Under the pieces are notes generated by a model that did not search any database, had not been told where the DNA came from, and saw nothing but the letters and a program-made list of their open reading frames with translations. The translations under genes were made by a program, and so were the position numbers. 16,645 nt of DNA from Alphaproteobacteria bacterium. GTDB lineage: Bacteria; Pseudomonadota; Alphaproteobacteria; Rs-D84. The DNA lies in assembly GCA_017425725.1 (NCBI GenBank), contig JAFOXU010000119.1:1-16645 (forward strand), in the 5' to 3' direction. Shown here piece by piece: positions 1-6,284 of this stretch (the stretch's first letter is position 1; each line of letters starts with the position of its first letter).

Positions 1-296
1 CTAGATTTACGCACGCCTGGCAATTTACCTTCGCTTGCCATTGTGCGAACCTGTTGACGACACAGACCGAACAAGCGAGAGAACCCACGAGAACGACCTG
101 TAATACTGCAACGATTACGCAAACGAGTTGGGTTTGCATTACGTGGCAATTTTGCCAACTTTTTCATTGCATCAATTCTTTCTTCTGGTGTCGCATTTAC
201 AGACATTTTTGCCTTGATTGTTTCACGCTTTTTTGCATACTGCGCAACCAGCTTTTCACGTTTATGTTGTTTATTGATTAACGCTAATTTAGCCAT
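1..296 (-). CDS. rpsN: 30S ribosomal protein S14, 3' end cut by the window edge
   Basis: Primary 16S rRNA-binding protein of the small-subunit head. The frame starts at the ATG at 296 and reads MAKLALINKQHKREK, then NPTRLRNRCSITGRSRGF and ends GKLPGVRKS at the window edge. That is 98 of the usual ~101 codons, so only the last few residues are missing. The central RNRC..TGR..GF core matches S14. It is the long form without the paired CxxC zinc motifs: only two isolated Cys are visible in the C-terminal half. An AAGG Shine-Dalgarno sequence lies 9 bases upstream of the start. It is the last visible gene of the ribosomal cluster, 19 bases after rplE, as expected for the spc operon order. Identity is secure. 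Confidence 0.95.
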   Translation of the reverse strand, partial: MAKLALINKQHKREKLVAQYAKKRETIKAKMSVNATPEERIDAMKKLAKLPRNANPTRLRNRCSITGRSRGFSRLFGLCRQQVRTMASEGKLPGVRKS

Positions 297-315
297 CTTC
301 TTTTACCTTTTTTAA

Positions 316-861
316 TTATTTCAAAACCAATGGCAAGCCGATTTTAGTCAGCAATGCACGTGCTTCATCATCTGTTTTTGCTGTTGTTGCGATAACGATA
401 TCCATACCACGGATAGCATCAATCTTATCAACAGAAATTTCTGGGAATATCAAATGTTCTTTGACGCCGAACGCATAGTTACCACGACCATCGAACTTTG
501 ATTTTGACAGACCACGGAAGTCTTTTACACGTGGCAATGCAACTGTAATCAACTTATCCAAAAAGTCATACATTCTTTTACCACGCAATGTAACCTTTGT
601 ACCAATAGGTTGACCTTCGCGCAAACGATATGTCGCAATTGATTTCTTTGCACGTGTAACAACTGATTTCTGGGCAGCAATTGCTGTCAAGTCAGCAACA
701 GCAGCATCTAATTTCTTTTTATCAGATACAGCTTCACCAACACCCATGTTCAAAACAATCTTGGTCAGTTTTGGAACTGCCAATGCATTTGTGTAACCGA
801 ATTCTTTTACCAATTCAGGTACAATTTCTTTTTCATAAATTTCACGCAATCTGCTTTGCAT
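316..861 (-). CDS. rplE: 50S ribosomal protein L5
   Basis: Binds 5S rRNA in the central protuberance of the large subunit and contacts P-site tRNA and the small-subunit head. The 181 residues are close to the ~179 usual for the family. Recognisable blocks are NALAVPKLTKIVLNMGVGEA near the N-terminus, QKSVVTRAKKSIATYRLREG in the middle (residues ~64-83), and FDGRGNYAFGVKEHLIFPEI followed by GMDIVIATTAKTDDEA in the C-terminal half. The start ATG has AAGGA about 8 bases upstream. It sits between rplX and rpsN in standard spc-operon order. The spacer from rplX carries a small hairpin, annotated separately. Confidence 0.98.
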   Translation of the reverse strand: MQSRLREIYEKEIVPELVKEFGYTNALAVPKLTKIVLNMGVGEAVSDKKKLDAAVADLTAIAAQKSVVTRAKKSIATYRLREGQPIGTKVTLRGKRMYDFLDKLITVALPRVKDFRGLSKSKFDGRGNYAFGVKEHLIFPEISVDKIDAIRGMDIVIATTAKTDDEARALLTKIGLPLVLK

Positions 862-877
862 TTCTTTTTTCCTTATG

Positions 878-904
878 TTGTGTTCCCGTAACAGCGGGCA
901 ACAA
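878..904 (-). other. Intergenic RNA hairpin between rplX and rplE
   Basis: An inverted repeat in the 55-base rplX-rplE spacer: CCCG (885-888) pairs with CGGG (895-898) around a 6-base loop, and TTGT (878-881) pairs with ACAA (901-904) below an internal loop. It lies just before the rplE Shine-Dalgarno sequence and has no U-tract behind it, so it is not a terminator. It could modulate rplE translation or message decay. The stem is short and could be chance. Confidence 0.4.
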
Positions 905-916
905 TTTTACTTTTTA

Positions 917-1219
917 TTATATTTCCGCACCAGATTTCTTTGCAACGCGAACTTTTTTACCATCGTTCATTTTATATCCAACGCGTGTTGCTTTCTTTGT
1001 TTTTGGATCAACCAATGCAACATTAGATACATGAACAGGTGCTTCGCGGTCAATGATATGACCTGGTTGTTCTTGTGTTGGTTTGATGTGCCATTTATGA
1101 CGATTAACACCTTCTACTACAACACGTGATTCGGATGGGCGTGCTTCCAGAACTTTGCCTTTGACGCCTTTAAATTTTCCCGAAATAACTACGACTTCGT
1201 CGCCTTTTTTAATTTTCAT
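917..1219 (-). CDS. rplX: 50S ribosomal protein L24
   Basis: Assembly-initiating protein of the large subunit that binds near the 5' end of 23S rRNA. I choose the ATG at 1219 (MKIKKGDEVVVISGK), giving 100 residues. The in-frame ATG 15 bases upstream at 1234 has no Shine-Dalgarno sequence, while GGAAGG lies 7 bases before the 1219 ATG. The shorter start also matches where L24 proteins normally begin. The KOW-type motif GDEVVVISGKFKGVKGKV is at residues ~6-23, followed by VEGVNRHKWHIKP and NVALVDPKTKKATRVGYK. It starts 21 bases after the rplN stop and is probably translationally coupled to it. Confidence 0.96.
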   Translation of the reverse strand: MKIKKGDEVVVISGKFKGVKGKVLEARPSESRVVVEGVNRHKWHIKPTQEQPGHIIDREAPVHVSNVALVDPKTKKATRVGYKMNDGKKVRVAKKSGAEI

Positions 1220-1240
1220 TTTATGACCTTCCATCTGTTA

Positions 1241-1615
1241 TTAGATTACTTCCGGTGCCAAAGACACGATTTTCTGTACATCGTATTTACGACGAACTTC
1301 ACGAGCAATTGGTCCAAAGATACGTGTTCCAATTGGTTCAAAGTTGTTTTTGTTAATCAAAACAACTGCATTATCGTCAAAACGGATGATTGAGCCGTCT
1401 GGACGTTTTACAGGGAACTTTGTACGAACGATAATTGCACGTTGTACTGTACCTTTTTGAACTTTACCACGTGGAATGGCTTCTTTAATAGCAACGACGA
1501 TTTTGTCGCCAACGGTTGCATAACGACGATGTGAACCGCCCAAAACCTTGATACACATTGCTTTACGTGCACCACTGTTGTCTGCAACTGTCATAACTGT
1601 TTCATTTTGAATCAT
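1241..1615 (-). CDS. rplN: 50S ribosomal protein L14
   Basis: Large-subunit protein that forms an inter-subunit bridge with 16S rRNA and the docking site for the silencing factor RsfS. The 124 residues compare with 122 in most bacteria. Signature segments are VADNSGARKAMCIKVLGG (residues ~10-27), IKEAIPRGKVQKG, RPDGSIIRFDDNAVVLIN and the C-terminal EPIGTRIFGPIAREVR, ending in SLAPEVI. AAAGGA lies 8 bases before the ATG. It is preceded by a 106-base spacer with inverted repeats and followed closely by rplX. In E. coli it is the first gene of the spc operon. Confidence 0.98.
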   Translation of the reverse strand: MIQNETVMTVADNSGARKAMCIKVLGGSHRRYATVGDKIVVAIKEAIPRGKVQKGTVQRAIIVRTKFPVKRPDGSIIRFDDNAVVLINKNNFEPIGTRIFGPIAREVRRKYDVQKIVSLAPEVI

Positions 1616-1665
1616 AACTTTAATCCTTTTCCTGCAAGCCGGGCAATCCCCAACCGCTTTGTTAT

Positions 1666-1713
1666 AGGTTCCGACTGTCGCCTTATTATTCCCGAACCGA
1701 CCTCAAAGAACCT
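1666..1713 (-). other. Intergenic RNA hairpin between rpsQ and rplN
   Basis: The 106-base rpsQ-rplN spacer contains AGGTTC (1666-1671) complementary to GAACCT (1708-1713), with a nested GTCG (1677-1680) / CGAC (1698-1701) stem. A second, imperfect GC-rich pairing lies nearer rplN around 1630-1660 (GCAAGC paired with GCTTTG-type arms). No U-tract follows, so transcription is not expected to stop here. The spacer falls at the S10/spc junction of E. coli-type operons. A leader or processing role is inference. Confidence 0.45.
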
Positions 1714-1721
1714 GTTGATTA

Positions 1722-1991
1722 TTAGTCAACTACTTCTACTGCATCGTCTTTGGACACACCAACGCGTCCCTTAACAATCCAAGACTTTGTCTTAGAGATT
1801 GGACGATGTTCTTCAATAGCAACGATTTCACCAATTTTATATTCATTGTTTTCATCGTGTGCTTTATACTTTTTGTTCTGCTTCACGAACTTACCATACA
1901 ATGGATGACGGAAACGGCGTTCTACTTCTACAACGACTGTTTTGTCATTTGCTGTACTTACAACTGTTCCTTGCAGTATACGTCTTGGCAT
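1722..1991 (-). CDS. rpsQ: 30S ribosomal protein S17
   Basis: OB-fold protein that binds 16S rRNA early in small-subunit assembly. The 89 residues are typical. Key segments are LQGTVVSTANDKTVVVEVER (residues ~6-25), RHPLYGKFVKQNKKYKAHDE and GEIVAIEEHRPISKTKSW. An AAGGG Shine-Dalgarno sequence precedes the ATG. The 147-base spacer upstream holds a candidate promoter and a long hairpin, so rpsQ may be the first gene of a secondary transcript covering rpsQ-rplN-rplX-rplE-rpsN. Confidence 0.97.
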   Translation of the reverse strand: MPRRILQGTVVSTANDKTVVVEVERRFRHPLYGKFVKQNKKYKAHDENNEYKIGEIVAIEEHRPISKTKSWIVKGRVGVSKDDAVEVVD

Positions 1992-2014
1992 AACTATTAT
2001 CCCTTATACTGTTG

Positions 2015-2064
2015 TTTAACCCACGGATTTTACATATTATTTTTAATAAAACCCACAGGTTAAA
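2015..2064 (-). other. 18-bp RNA hairpin in the rpmC-rpsQ spacer
   Basis: In the minus-strand transcript the arm at 2064-2047 pairs over 18 positions with the arm at 2032-2015, closing a 14-base loop (2046-2033). Four pairs are G-U wobbles, U-A and C-G pairs flank them, and none is mismatched. On the plus strand the same four positions would be A-C mismatches. The structure is therefore favoured only as sense RNA. It lies 23 bases before the rpsQ start, with the Shine-Dalgarno sequence outside the stem, and has no U-tract. Confidence 0.6.
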
Positions 2065-2093
2065 TTCTGTTCTTCTTTTTTCTGACCCTGCCT

Positions 2094-2121
2094 ATGATAC
2101 TCTAAAATTTAGAAATTTCAA
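2094..2121 (-). promoter_or_regulatory. Candidate internal sigma-70 promoter upstream of rpsQ
   Basis: On the minus strand TTGAAA (2121-2116) and TATCAT (2099-2094) are separated by 16 bases. Each hexamer matches the sigma-70 consensus at 5 of 6 positions. The predicted start is near 2087, about 23 bases before the 18-bp hairpin and 96 bases before rpsQ. It would give the spc half of the cluster its own transcript. AT-rich sequence produces such matches by chance, so confidence is moderate. Confidence 0.5.
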
Positions 2122-2138
2122 CAGAAATCAGCAATTTT

Positions 2139-2333
2139 TTATTTTTTTGCCGCGTTCAATTTTGTTTTTACACGTGCAATTTCACGACGGGTCTGACGCA
2201 TAACATGTGTTTTTGGCATCTGACCTGCAGCATGTTGAAAGCGTTGATTCATTTGTTCTTTTTTCAAATCAGCCAATTTGCTTTCCAATGCTTCTGTCGT
2301 CAAAGATTCATTTTTTACTTTTTTTTCTGCCAT
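2139..2333 (-). CDS. rpmC: 50S ribosomal protein L29
   Basis: Small two-helix protein at the polypeptide exit tunnel, next to L23 and near the sites for trigger factor and signal recognition particle. The 64 residues are family-typical. The two helices are visible as LTTEALESKLADLKKEQMNQ (residues ~11-30) and THVMRQTRREIARVKTKLN (residues ~42-60). AAGG lies 9 bases upstream of the ATG. It sits between rplP and rpsQ in standard order. Confidence 0.96.
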   Translation of the reverse strand: MAEKKVKNESLTTEALESKLADLKKEQMNQRFQHAAGQMPKTHVMRQTRREIARVKTKLNAAKK

Positions 2334-2358
2334 TTTGAGCTACCTTTTTTTGCCCTGC

Positions 2359-2378
2359 CCCAAGGATTTAACCTTGGG
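2359..2378 (-). other. Perfect 7-bp hairpin between rplP and rpmC
   Basis: CCCAAGG (2359-2365) and CCTTGGG (2372-2378) pair perfectly around a 6-base loop. It lies 11 bases after the rplP stop. On the minus strand it is followed by GCAGGG and an A-run rather than a U-run, so it is not a Rho-independent terminator. The rpmC Shine-Dalgarno sequence is downstream and unpaired. Confidence 0.55.
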
Positions 2379-2389
2379 ACCACAATTAA

Positions 2390-2803
2390 TTAGTTAACTT
2401 TACGTTCGACAACTTTTGTTTTGACAGGCAGTTTTGCCGCCGCCAATGCAAATGCTTCGTATGCAACTTCTGGTTTAACACCATCTAATTCGAACATGAT
2501 ACGACCTGGTTTTACACGGCAAATCCAGTATTCTACCGCACCTTTACCTTTACCCATACGAACTTCGGCTGGTTTCTTGGTAACAGGAACATCTGGGAAA
2601 ATACGAATCCACAGTTTACCCATACGACGCATATGTCTTGTGATTGCACGACGTGCAGCCTCTATTTGACGTGCAGTAACACGTTCCGGTGACATAGCCT
2701 TCAATCCAAAAGAACCGAATGCTAATTCACTGCCACCCTTCGCAACACCGTGAATACGGCCTTTGTGTTGTTTGCGAAATTTTGTTTTCTTTGGCATTAA
2801 CAT
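2390..2803 (-). CDS. rplP: 50S ribosomal protein L16
   Basis: Binds 23S rRNA near the A-site and helps position tRNA. The 137 residues are typical. Segments include MLMPKKTKFRKQHKGRIHG at the N-terminus, GSELAFGSFGLKA, RRAITRHMRRMGKLWIRIFP (residues ~51-70), TKKPAEVRMGKGKGAVEYW and VAYEAFALAAAKLPVKTKVV. The start at 2803 keeps the conserved ML-PK beginning of the family; a second ATG lies two codons in. AAGGA lies upstream in the short 35-base spacer from rpsC. Confidence 0.98.
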   Translation of the reverse strand: MLMPKKTKFRKQHKGRIHGVAKGGSELAFGSFGLKAMSPERVTARQIEAARRAITRHMRRMGKLWIRIFPDVPVTKKPAEVRMGKGKGAVEYWICRVKPGRIMFELDGVKPEVAYEAFALAAAKLPVKTKVVERKVN

Positions 2804-2838
2804 AATACAAATCCTTCGATTTAATAATTTTTACATTA

Positions 2839-3540
2839 TTATTTGTGCTTTCTTTCGCTGCTGCCGGCATATTCTGTTGGACGAGCCATTTCAGAAGCCA
2901 ATTTTTCTTTATTAACAACATCACCTGTGTAGATCCAAACTTTTACACCGATAACACCGTATGTTGTTTTGGCCTGAATTGAAGCATAGTCAATATCTGC
3001 ACGCAATGTGTGCAATGGAATACGACCTTCGCGGATTTGTTCGCTACGTGCGATTTCAGCACCGTTCAAACGACCCGAGCACATAACTTTGATACCCTGG
3101 GCACCTGCTTTTTGAGCATTCTGCACAGCTTTTTTCATAGCACGTTTGAAAGATACACGGCCTTCGATTTGCTGTGCGATATTCTGCGCAACCAATTGCG
3201 CATTCAGGTCAGGACGGCGAACTTCGTAAATATTTACGACAACTTGGTCATTTTTAACCAGTTTCTTGATATCATTACGCAATGTTTCGATATCAGCACC
3301 GTTCTTACCAATAATCATACCAGGACGTGAGGTATGAATAGTCACAACCACCTTCTTAGCAAAACGTTCAATAACTACTTTTGCCAATCCAGCTTTCTTT
3401 AACTTCTTTTCAATAAATTTGCGAATTTTTACGTCTTCTGCCAACAGGGCTGCATAATCTTTTTTACCTGCAATCCAGCGAGAATCTGTAATTTTATTAA
3501 TAAATTCGCGCAATGAAATTGGTGATACTTTCTGTCCCAT
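2839..3540 (-). CDS. rpsC: 30S ribosomal protein S3
   Basis: Small-subunit protein at the mRNA entry channel; with S4 and S5 it forms the ribosomal helicase. The 233 residues include the KH RNA-binding motif RPGMIIGKNGADIETLRNDI (residues ~73-92) and the C-terminal domain with GIKVMCSGRLNGAEIARSE, GRIPLHTLRADIDY and TTYGVIGVKVWIY. The N-terminus reads GQKVSPISLREFINK; the usual GQKVxPxGxRLG motif has lost its Gly and its LG pair (see findings). It ends with a Ser/Lys-rich tail. AAGGA lies 10 bases upstream of the ATG. The 92-base spacer from rplV is highly structured. Confidence 0.98.
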   Translation of the reverse strand: MGQKVSPISLREFINKITDSRWIAGKKDYAALLAEDVKIRKFIEKKLKKAGLAKVVIERFAKKVVVTIHTSRPGMIIGKNGADIETLRNDIKKLVKNDQVVVNIYEVRRPDLNAQLVAQNIAQQIEGRVSFKRAMKKAVQNAQKAGAQGIKVMCSGRLNGAEIARSEQIREGRIPLHTLRADIDYASIQAKTTYGVIGVKVWIYTGDVVNKEKLASEMARPTEYAGSSERKHK

Positions 3541-3562
3541 TTTCTTTTTTCCTTAAATTTTA

Positions 3563-3623
3563 GTGGGGGCGTTCTTGAAGCATCTTGCTTTATTCAAGAA
3601 TCCTGCGATTCTATACCGCCCAC
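3563..3623 (-). other. Multi-hairpin RNA element in the rplV-rpsC spacer
   Basis: The spacer holds nested and competing inverted repeats. An outer stem joins GTGGG (3563-3567) with CCCAC (3619-3623), extended by CG/CG. Inside, TTCTTGAA (3572-3579) pairs perfectly with TTCAAGAA (3593-3600), topped by GCA/TGC. AGAATC (3597-3602) pairs perfectly with GATTCT (3607-3612) around a 4-base loop. The two inner hairpins share bases 3597-3600, so they cannot both form in full. No U-tract follows. A switch-like or processing role is inference. Confidence 0.55.
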
Positions 3624-3632
3624 ACCCGTTTG

Positions 3633-4040
3633 TTATTTTGTTGTTTCTTTTTTTGCTGTTTTCTTTTTAGAAGGAGCAACACCTGATTCCAAAACAATTG
3701 TCAAATTTGAAAAAGGTTTCAAAATTGGGCGTGCGCTTCCACGTGGACCTGCCATGATACGTTTCATAGTCAATGCTTTGCCACACCAAATTTCTTTGAC
3801 GAACAAAGTTTCAACTGGCAGATGTTTGTTGTGTTCTGCATTTGCAACCGCAGACAACAAAGTCTTTAAAACTTCACCAGATACACGTTTCTTTGAAAAT
3901 TTCAAGACATCAACAGCACGTTCAACTGGCAAGCCACGAACCATGTCGCATACCAGATTCAACTTCTGATGGCTGATGCGTATCATTTTATTGAACGCAC
4001 GAACCTGATTTTCTTTAATTCCATATCTTGTAGTTGTCAT
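3633..4040 (-). CDS. rplV: 50S ribosomal protein L22
   Basis: Its beta-hairpin lines the nascent-chain exit tunnel and its globular part sits at the tunnel exit. The 135 residues exceed the ~110 of E. coli L22 because of an N-terminal segment (MTTTRYGIKENQVRAFNKM) and a Lys/Thr-rich C-terminal tail (KKKTAKKETTK). Core segments are RISHQKLNLVCDMVRGLPVE (residues ~21-40), LLSAVANAEHN and the tunnel hairpin region MKRIMAGPRGSARPILKPFS. A GGGGT Shine-Dalgarno sequence precedes the ATG. It follows rpsS by only 16 bases. Confidence 0.97.
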   Translation of the reverse strand: MTTTRYGIKENQVRAFNKMIRISHQKLNLVCDMVRGLPVERAVDVLKFSKKRVSGEVLKTLLSAVANAEHNKHLPVETLFVKEIWCGKALTMKRIMAGPRGSARPILKPFSNLTIVLESGVAPSKKKTAKKETTK

Positions 4041-4056
4041 AACTAATTACCCCATA

Positions 4057-4341
4057 TTATTTTTTGCCTGCTGCGGCTTTTTTGTTTGCTGCGTGACCTT
4101 TGAAAGTACGTGTTGGGGCAAATTCACCCAATTTATGACCAATCATATCTTCTACGATTGATACTGGAATGAATTTATTACCATTGTGTACTTCGAATGT
4201 CAATCCAACCATTGGTGGCACGATTGTGCTGCCACGGGACCAGGTCTTAATTGGTTTATGGTCGTTTTTTTCATTTGCAACTGCTGTTTTTTTCAAAACA
4301 GAAGGATGAACATAAGGACCTTTCCATACTGAACGAGACAT
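4057..4341 (-). CDS. rpsS: 30S ribosomal protein S19
   Basis: Small-subunit head protein that pairs with S13 and contacts A-site tRNA. I choose the second of two adjacent ATGs (4341): the GGAG sequence is 6 bases from it but only 3 from the ATG at 4344, and S19 proteins normally begin MSRSxWKGP. This gives 94 residues. Segments are RSVWKGPYVHPSVLKK (residues ~3-18), KTWSRGSTIVPPMVG, HNGNKFIPVSIVEDMIGHKL and GEFAPTRTFKGHA, with a basic Ala/Lys tail. It lies 22 bases after the rplB stop and 16 before rplV. Confidence 0.97.
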   Translation of the reverse strand: MSRSVWKGPYVHPSVLKKTAVANEKNDHKPIKTWSRGSTIVPPMVGLTFEVHNGNKFIPVSIVEDMIGHKLGEFAPTRTFKGHAANKKAAAGKK

Positions 4342-4363
4342 CATTTACTCCGTTTATTTTTTA

Positions 4364-5197
4364 TTATTTCTTTTTCGCCAAATGTCTGCTGCGAATAATC
4401 ATCTTAGCAGTACGTTTATTGCTACGGGTACGATATCCCTTGGCTGGAATACCTGTACGTGATACCGGTTCGTGGCCCTTAGAGTGACCATTACCACCAC
4501 CCATTGGGTGATCTACTGGGTTCATTGCCATACCGCGAACTGATGGACGGATACCCAACCAACGTGCACGACCAGCTTTACCCAGGTTGACATTGCGTTG
4601 ATCTGGATTAGATACGCTGCCAACTGTTGCCAAACATTCGGAATGAACTTTACGCAACTCACCACTGTTCATTTTAATCTGTGCATAAACGCCGTCTTTA
4701 CCCATCAACTGTGCATAACAACCTGCACTGCGTGCCAACTGACCGCCAGCACCTGGTTTCAATTCAATGTTATGTACGATTGTACCGATTGGCATGTTTT
4801 TCAATGGCATTGTGTTACCTGGTTTAATATCTGCATGTGCAGCCGAGATAACAACATCACCTGCTTTTAAATCACGAGGTGCCAAAATATAAGCACGTTC
4901 ACCGTCTGTATATTCAATCAATGCGATAAATGCAGTACGGTTTGGATCATATTCCAAGCGAACAACTGTTGCAGGAACATCCAATTTTTTACGTTTAAAA
5001 TCAATTAAACGATATTTACGTTTGTGACCGCCACCCTGATGTGGAACAGTTACATGACCAAAATTATTACGTCCACCTTTGGACTTTAAACCAACTGTCA
5101 ATGCCTTTTCTGGCGCACCACGGTGCAATTCACTGCGGTCAACCTGTGTTAAACCACGTGTACCAGGTGTTGTTGGCTTATAATGTTTCAATGCCAT
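4364..5197 (-). CDS. rplB: 50S ribosomal protein L2
   Basis: One of the largest and most conserved large-subunit proteins; it binds 23S rRNA near the peptidyl transferase centre and is needed for subunit joining. The 277 residues match the usual 270-280. Segments are SKGGRNNFGHVTVPHQGGGH (residues ~39-58), VRLEYDPNRTAFIALI, PIGTIVHNIELKPGAGGQLA, MNSGELRKVHSECLATVG and MAMNPVDHPMGGGNG (residues ~223-237), then RTRSNKRT near the end. The near-universal HPHGGGEG motif reads HPMGGGNG here (see findings). AAGG lies upstream of the ATG. A hairpin occupies the spacer from rplW. Confidence 0.98.
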   Translation of the reverse strand: MALKHYKPTTPGTRGLTQVDRSELHRGAPEKALTVGLKSKGGRNNFGHVTVPHQGGGHKRKYRLIDFKRKKLDVPATVVRLEYDPNRTAFIALIEYTDGERAYILAPRDLKAGDVVISAAHADIKPGNTMPLKNMPIGTIVHNIELKPGAGGQLARSAGCYAQLMGKDGVYAQIKMNSGELRKVHSECLATVGSVSNPDQRNVNLGKAGRARWLGIRPSVRGMAMNPVDHPMGGGNGHSKGHEPVSRTGIPAKGYRTRSNKRTAKMIIRSRHLAKKK

Positions 5198-5218
5198 TTT
5201 TTCTTACCTTTGTTTATA

Positions 5219-5260
5219 CCTTGACACTAGCATCCATTTATTCTGGGTTCTCTGCCAAGG
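5219..5260 (-). other. RNA hairpin in the rplW-rplB spacer
   Basis: CCTTGGCA (sense RNA, 5260-5253) pairs with TGTCAAGG (5226-5219) over 8 positions with one G-U wobble. The 26-base interior contains a possible small CCA/TGG stem. On the opposite strand the wobble would be an A-C mismatch, so sense RNA is favoured. The stem ends about 21 bases before the rplB start. There is no U-tract. Confidence 0.5.
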
Positions 5261-5272
5261 CCGTTTATTATA

Positions 5273-5605
5273 CTATATATTTGCTGACAAATCCAGTTTT
5301 GCATCTGCCGGCAAAGATACATATGCTTTTTTAACAGTACGCTGTGTGCCTGTGCCACGACCACGGAAAGTTTTAACCTTACCTTTTACAACAACAATGT
5401 TTACCTTGGTTGGTTTTACATTGAAGATTGCTTCGACTGCACGTGCCACATCTTCTTTTGTTGCATTTGCTGCAACTTCGAATGCGATACCGTTGCTTTC
5501 AGACAGTTTTGCTGCCTTTTCCGAGATAATCGGACGACGCAGTATATCATAAACACCGGCGGTCGCCACAACTTTTTTCTCTGCACTAACTTTTTTTTCT
5601 GCCAT
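5273..5605 (-). CDS. rplW: 50S ribosomal protein L23
   Basis: Exit-tunnel protein that is the docking site for trigger factor and signal recognition particle. I start it at the ATG at 5605 (MAEKKVSAEKKVV), giving 110 residues. The reading frame extends to a TTG at 5620, but that overlaps the GAAGG Shine-Dalgarno sequence serving the ATG. Segments are YDILRRPIISEKAAKLSESN (residues ~19-38), VEAIFNVKPTKVNIVVVKGK and the loop TFRGRGTGTQRTVKKAYVSL. A Lys-rich N-terminal extension precedes the conserved core. It follows rplD by 25 bases. Confidence 0.97.
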   Translation of the reverse strand: MAEKKVSAEKKVVATAGVYDILRRPIISEKAAKLSESNGIAFEVAANATKEDVARAVEAIFNVKPTKVNIVVVKGKVKTFRGRGTGTQRTVKKAYVSLPADAKLDLSANI

Positions 5606-5630
5606 TTTGCTTACCTTCAATTCTTATATA

Positions 5631-6251
5631 TTATGCCAATCTTGCTTCGACTGCTTTTACTGCATCGGCTGTCAAGACCAACTTTTCATGTTTCAGAATA
5701 TCCAAAACGTTCAAGCCAATAGTTGGCAAAACATCGATATTTGCGATATTTGCTGCTGATTTCTTGAAGTTTTCATCTAATTCTGTTGCGCCTACGAACA
5801 ACGCAGATGCGATATCCAATTTTTTCAACTGTTTTGCAAATGCGTTTGTTTTTGCGGCTGCCAATTTTTCAGAATCAATAATAACCAAGCTGCCATCTTG
5901 TGCTTTGGAAGACAAAGCCATTTTCAAACCCAATGAACGGATTTTCTTTGGCAAATCAATGCTGTGATCACGAACAACTGGTCCATGAACAACACCACCG
6001 CCACGCATGTGAACATTATATCTTTCACCCTGACGTGCATTACCTGTCTTTTTCTGTTTAAATGCTTTTTTACCACTGCCTGCTACATCAGATACAGATT
6101 TAACTGCATGTGTACCTGCACGCTGTTTTGCACGTTGCCATGTAACAACACGGTGCAAGATATCTGCACGTGGTTCTAAACCAAAGATGCTATCAGTCAA
6201 TTCAACAGAACCGACTTTTTTGCCATCAAAATTTATAATATCTAATTGCAT
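5631..6251 (-). CDS. rplD: 50S ribosomal protein L4
   Basis: Its extended loop reaches into the exit tunnel opposite L22. In E. coli L4 also represses its own S10 operon; whether that holds here is unknown. The 206 residues are typical. The tunnel-loop region reads GSGKKAFKQKKTGNARQGER (residues ~59-78) and MRGGGVVHGPVVRDHSIDLP, followed by KIRSLGLKMALSSKAQDG. The NARQG...GGGVVHGP pattern resembles alphaproteobacterial L4. A GAGGT Shine-Dalgarno sequence lies 8 bases before the ATG. It is tightly spaced with rplC (33 bases) and rplW (25 bases). Confidence 0.97.
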   Translation of the reverse strand: MQLDIINFDGKKVGSVELTDSIFGLEPRADILHRVVTWQRAKQRAGTHAVKSVSDVAGSGKKAFKQKKTGNARQGERYNVHMRGGGVVHGPVVRDHSIDLPKKIRSLGLKMALSSKAQDGSLVIIDSEKLAAAKTNAFAKQLKKLDIASALFVGATELDENFKKSAANIANIDVLPTIGLNVLDILKHEKLVLTADAVKAVEARLA

Positions 6252-6284
6252 TTTATTTACCTCGTTCTTGCTGTCGTTAACTTA

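Noticed and set aside
54..281. Plus-strand frames throughout the ribosomal cluster
   Set aside because: They lie antisense to secure ribosomal-protein and elongation-factor genes, have biased residue composition (Cys, Phe, Thr-rich) and no Shine-Dalgarno sequences.
2359..2378. Hairpin after rplP as a Rho-independent terminator
   Set aside because: The stem is perfect, but the downstream sense sequence is G-rich then A-rich; stopping here would also cut the operon in two.
5606..5620. TTG start for rplW giving five extra residues
   Set aside because: The TTG overlaps the GAAGG Shine-Dalgarno sequence that serves the ATG at 5605.
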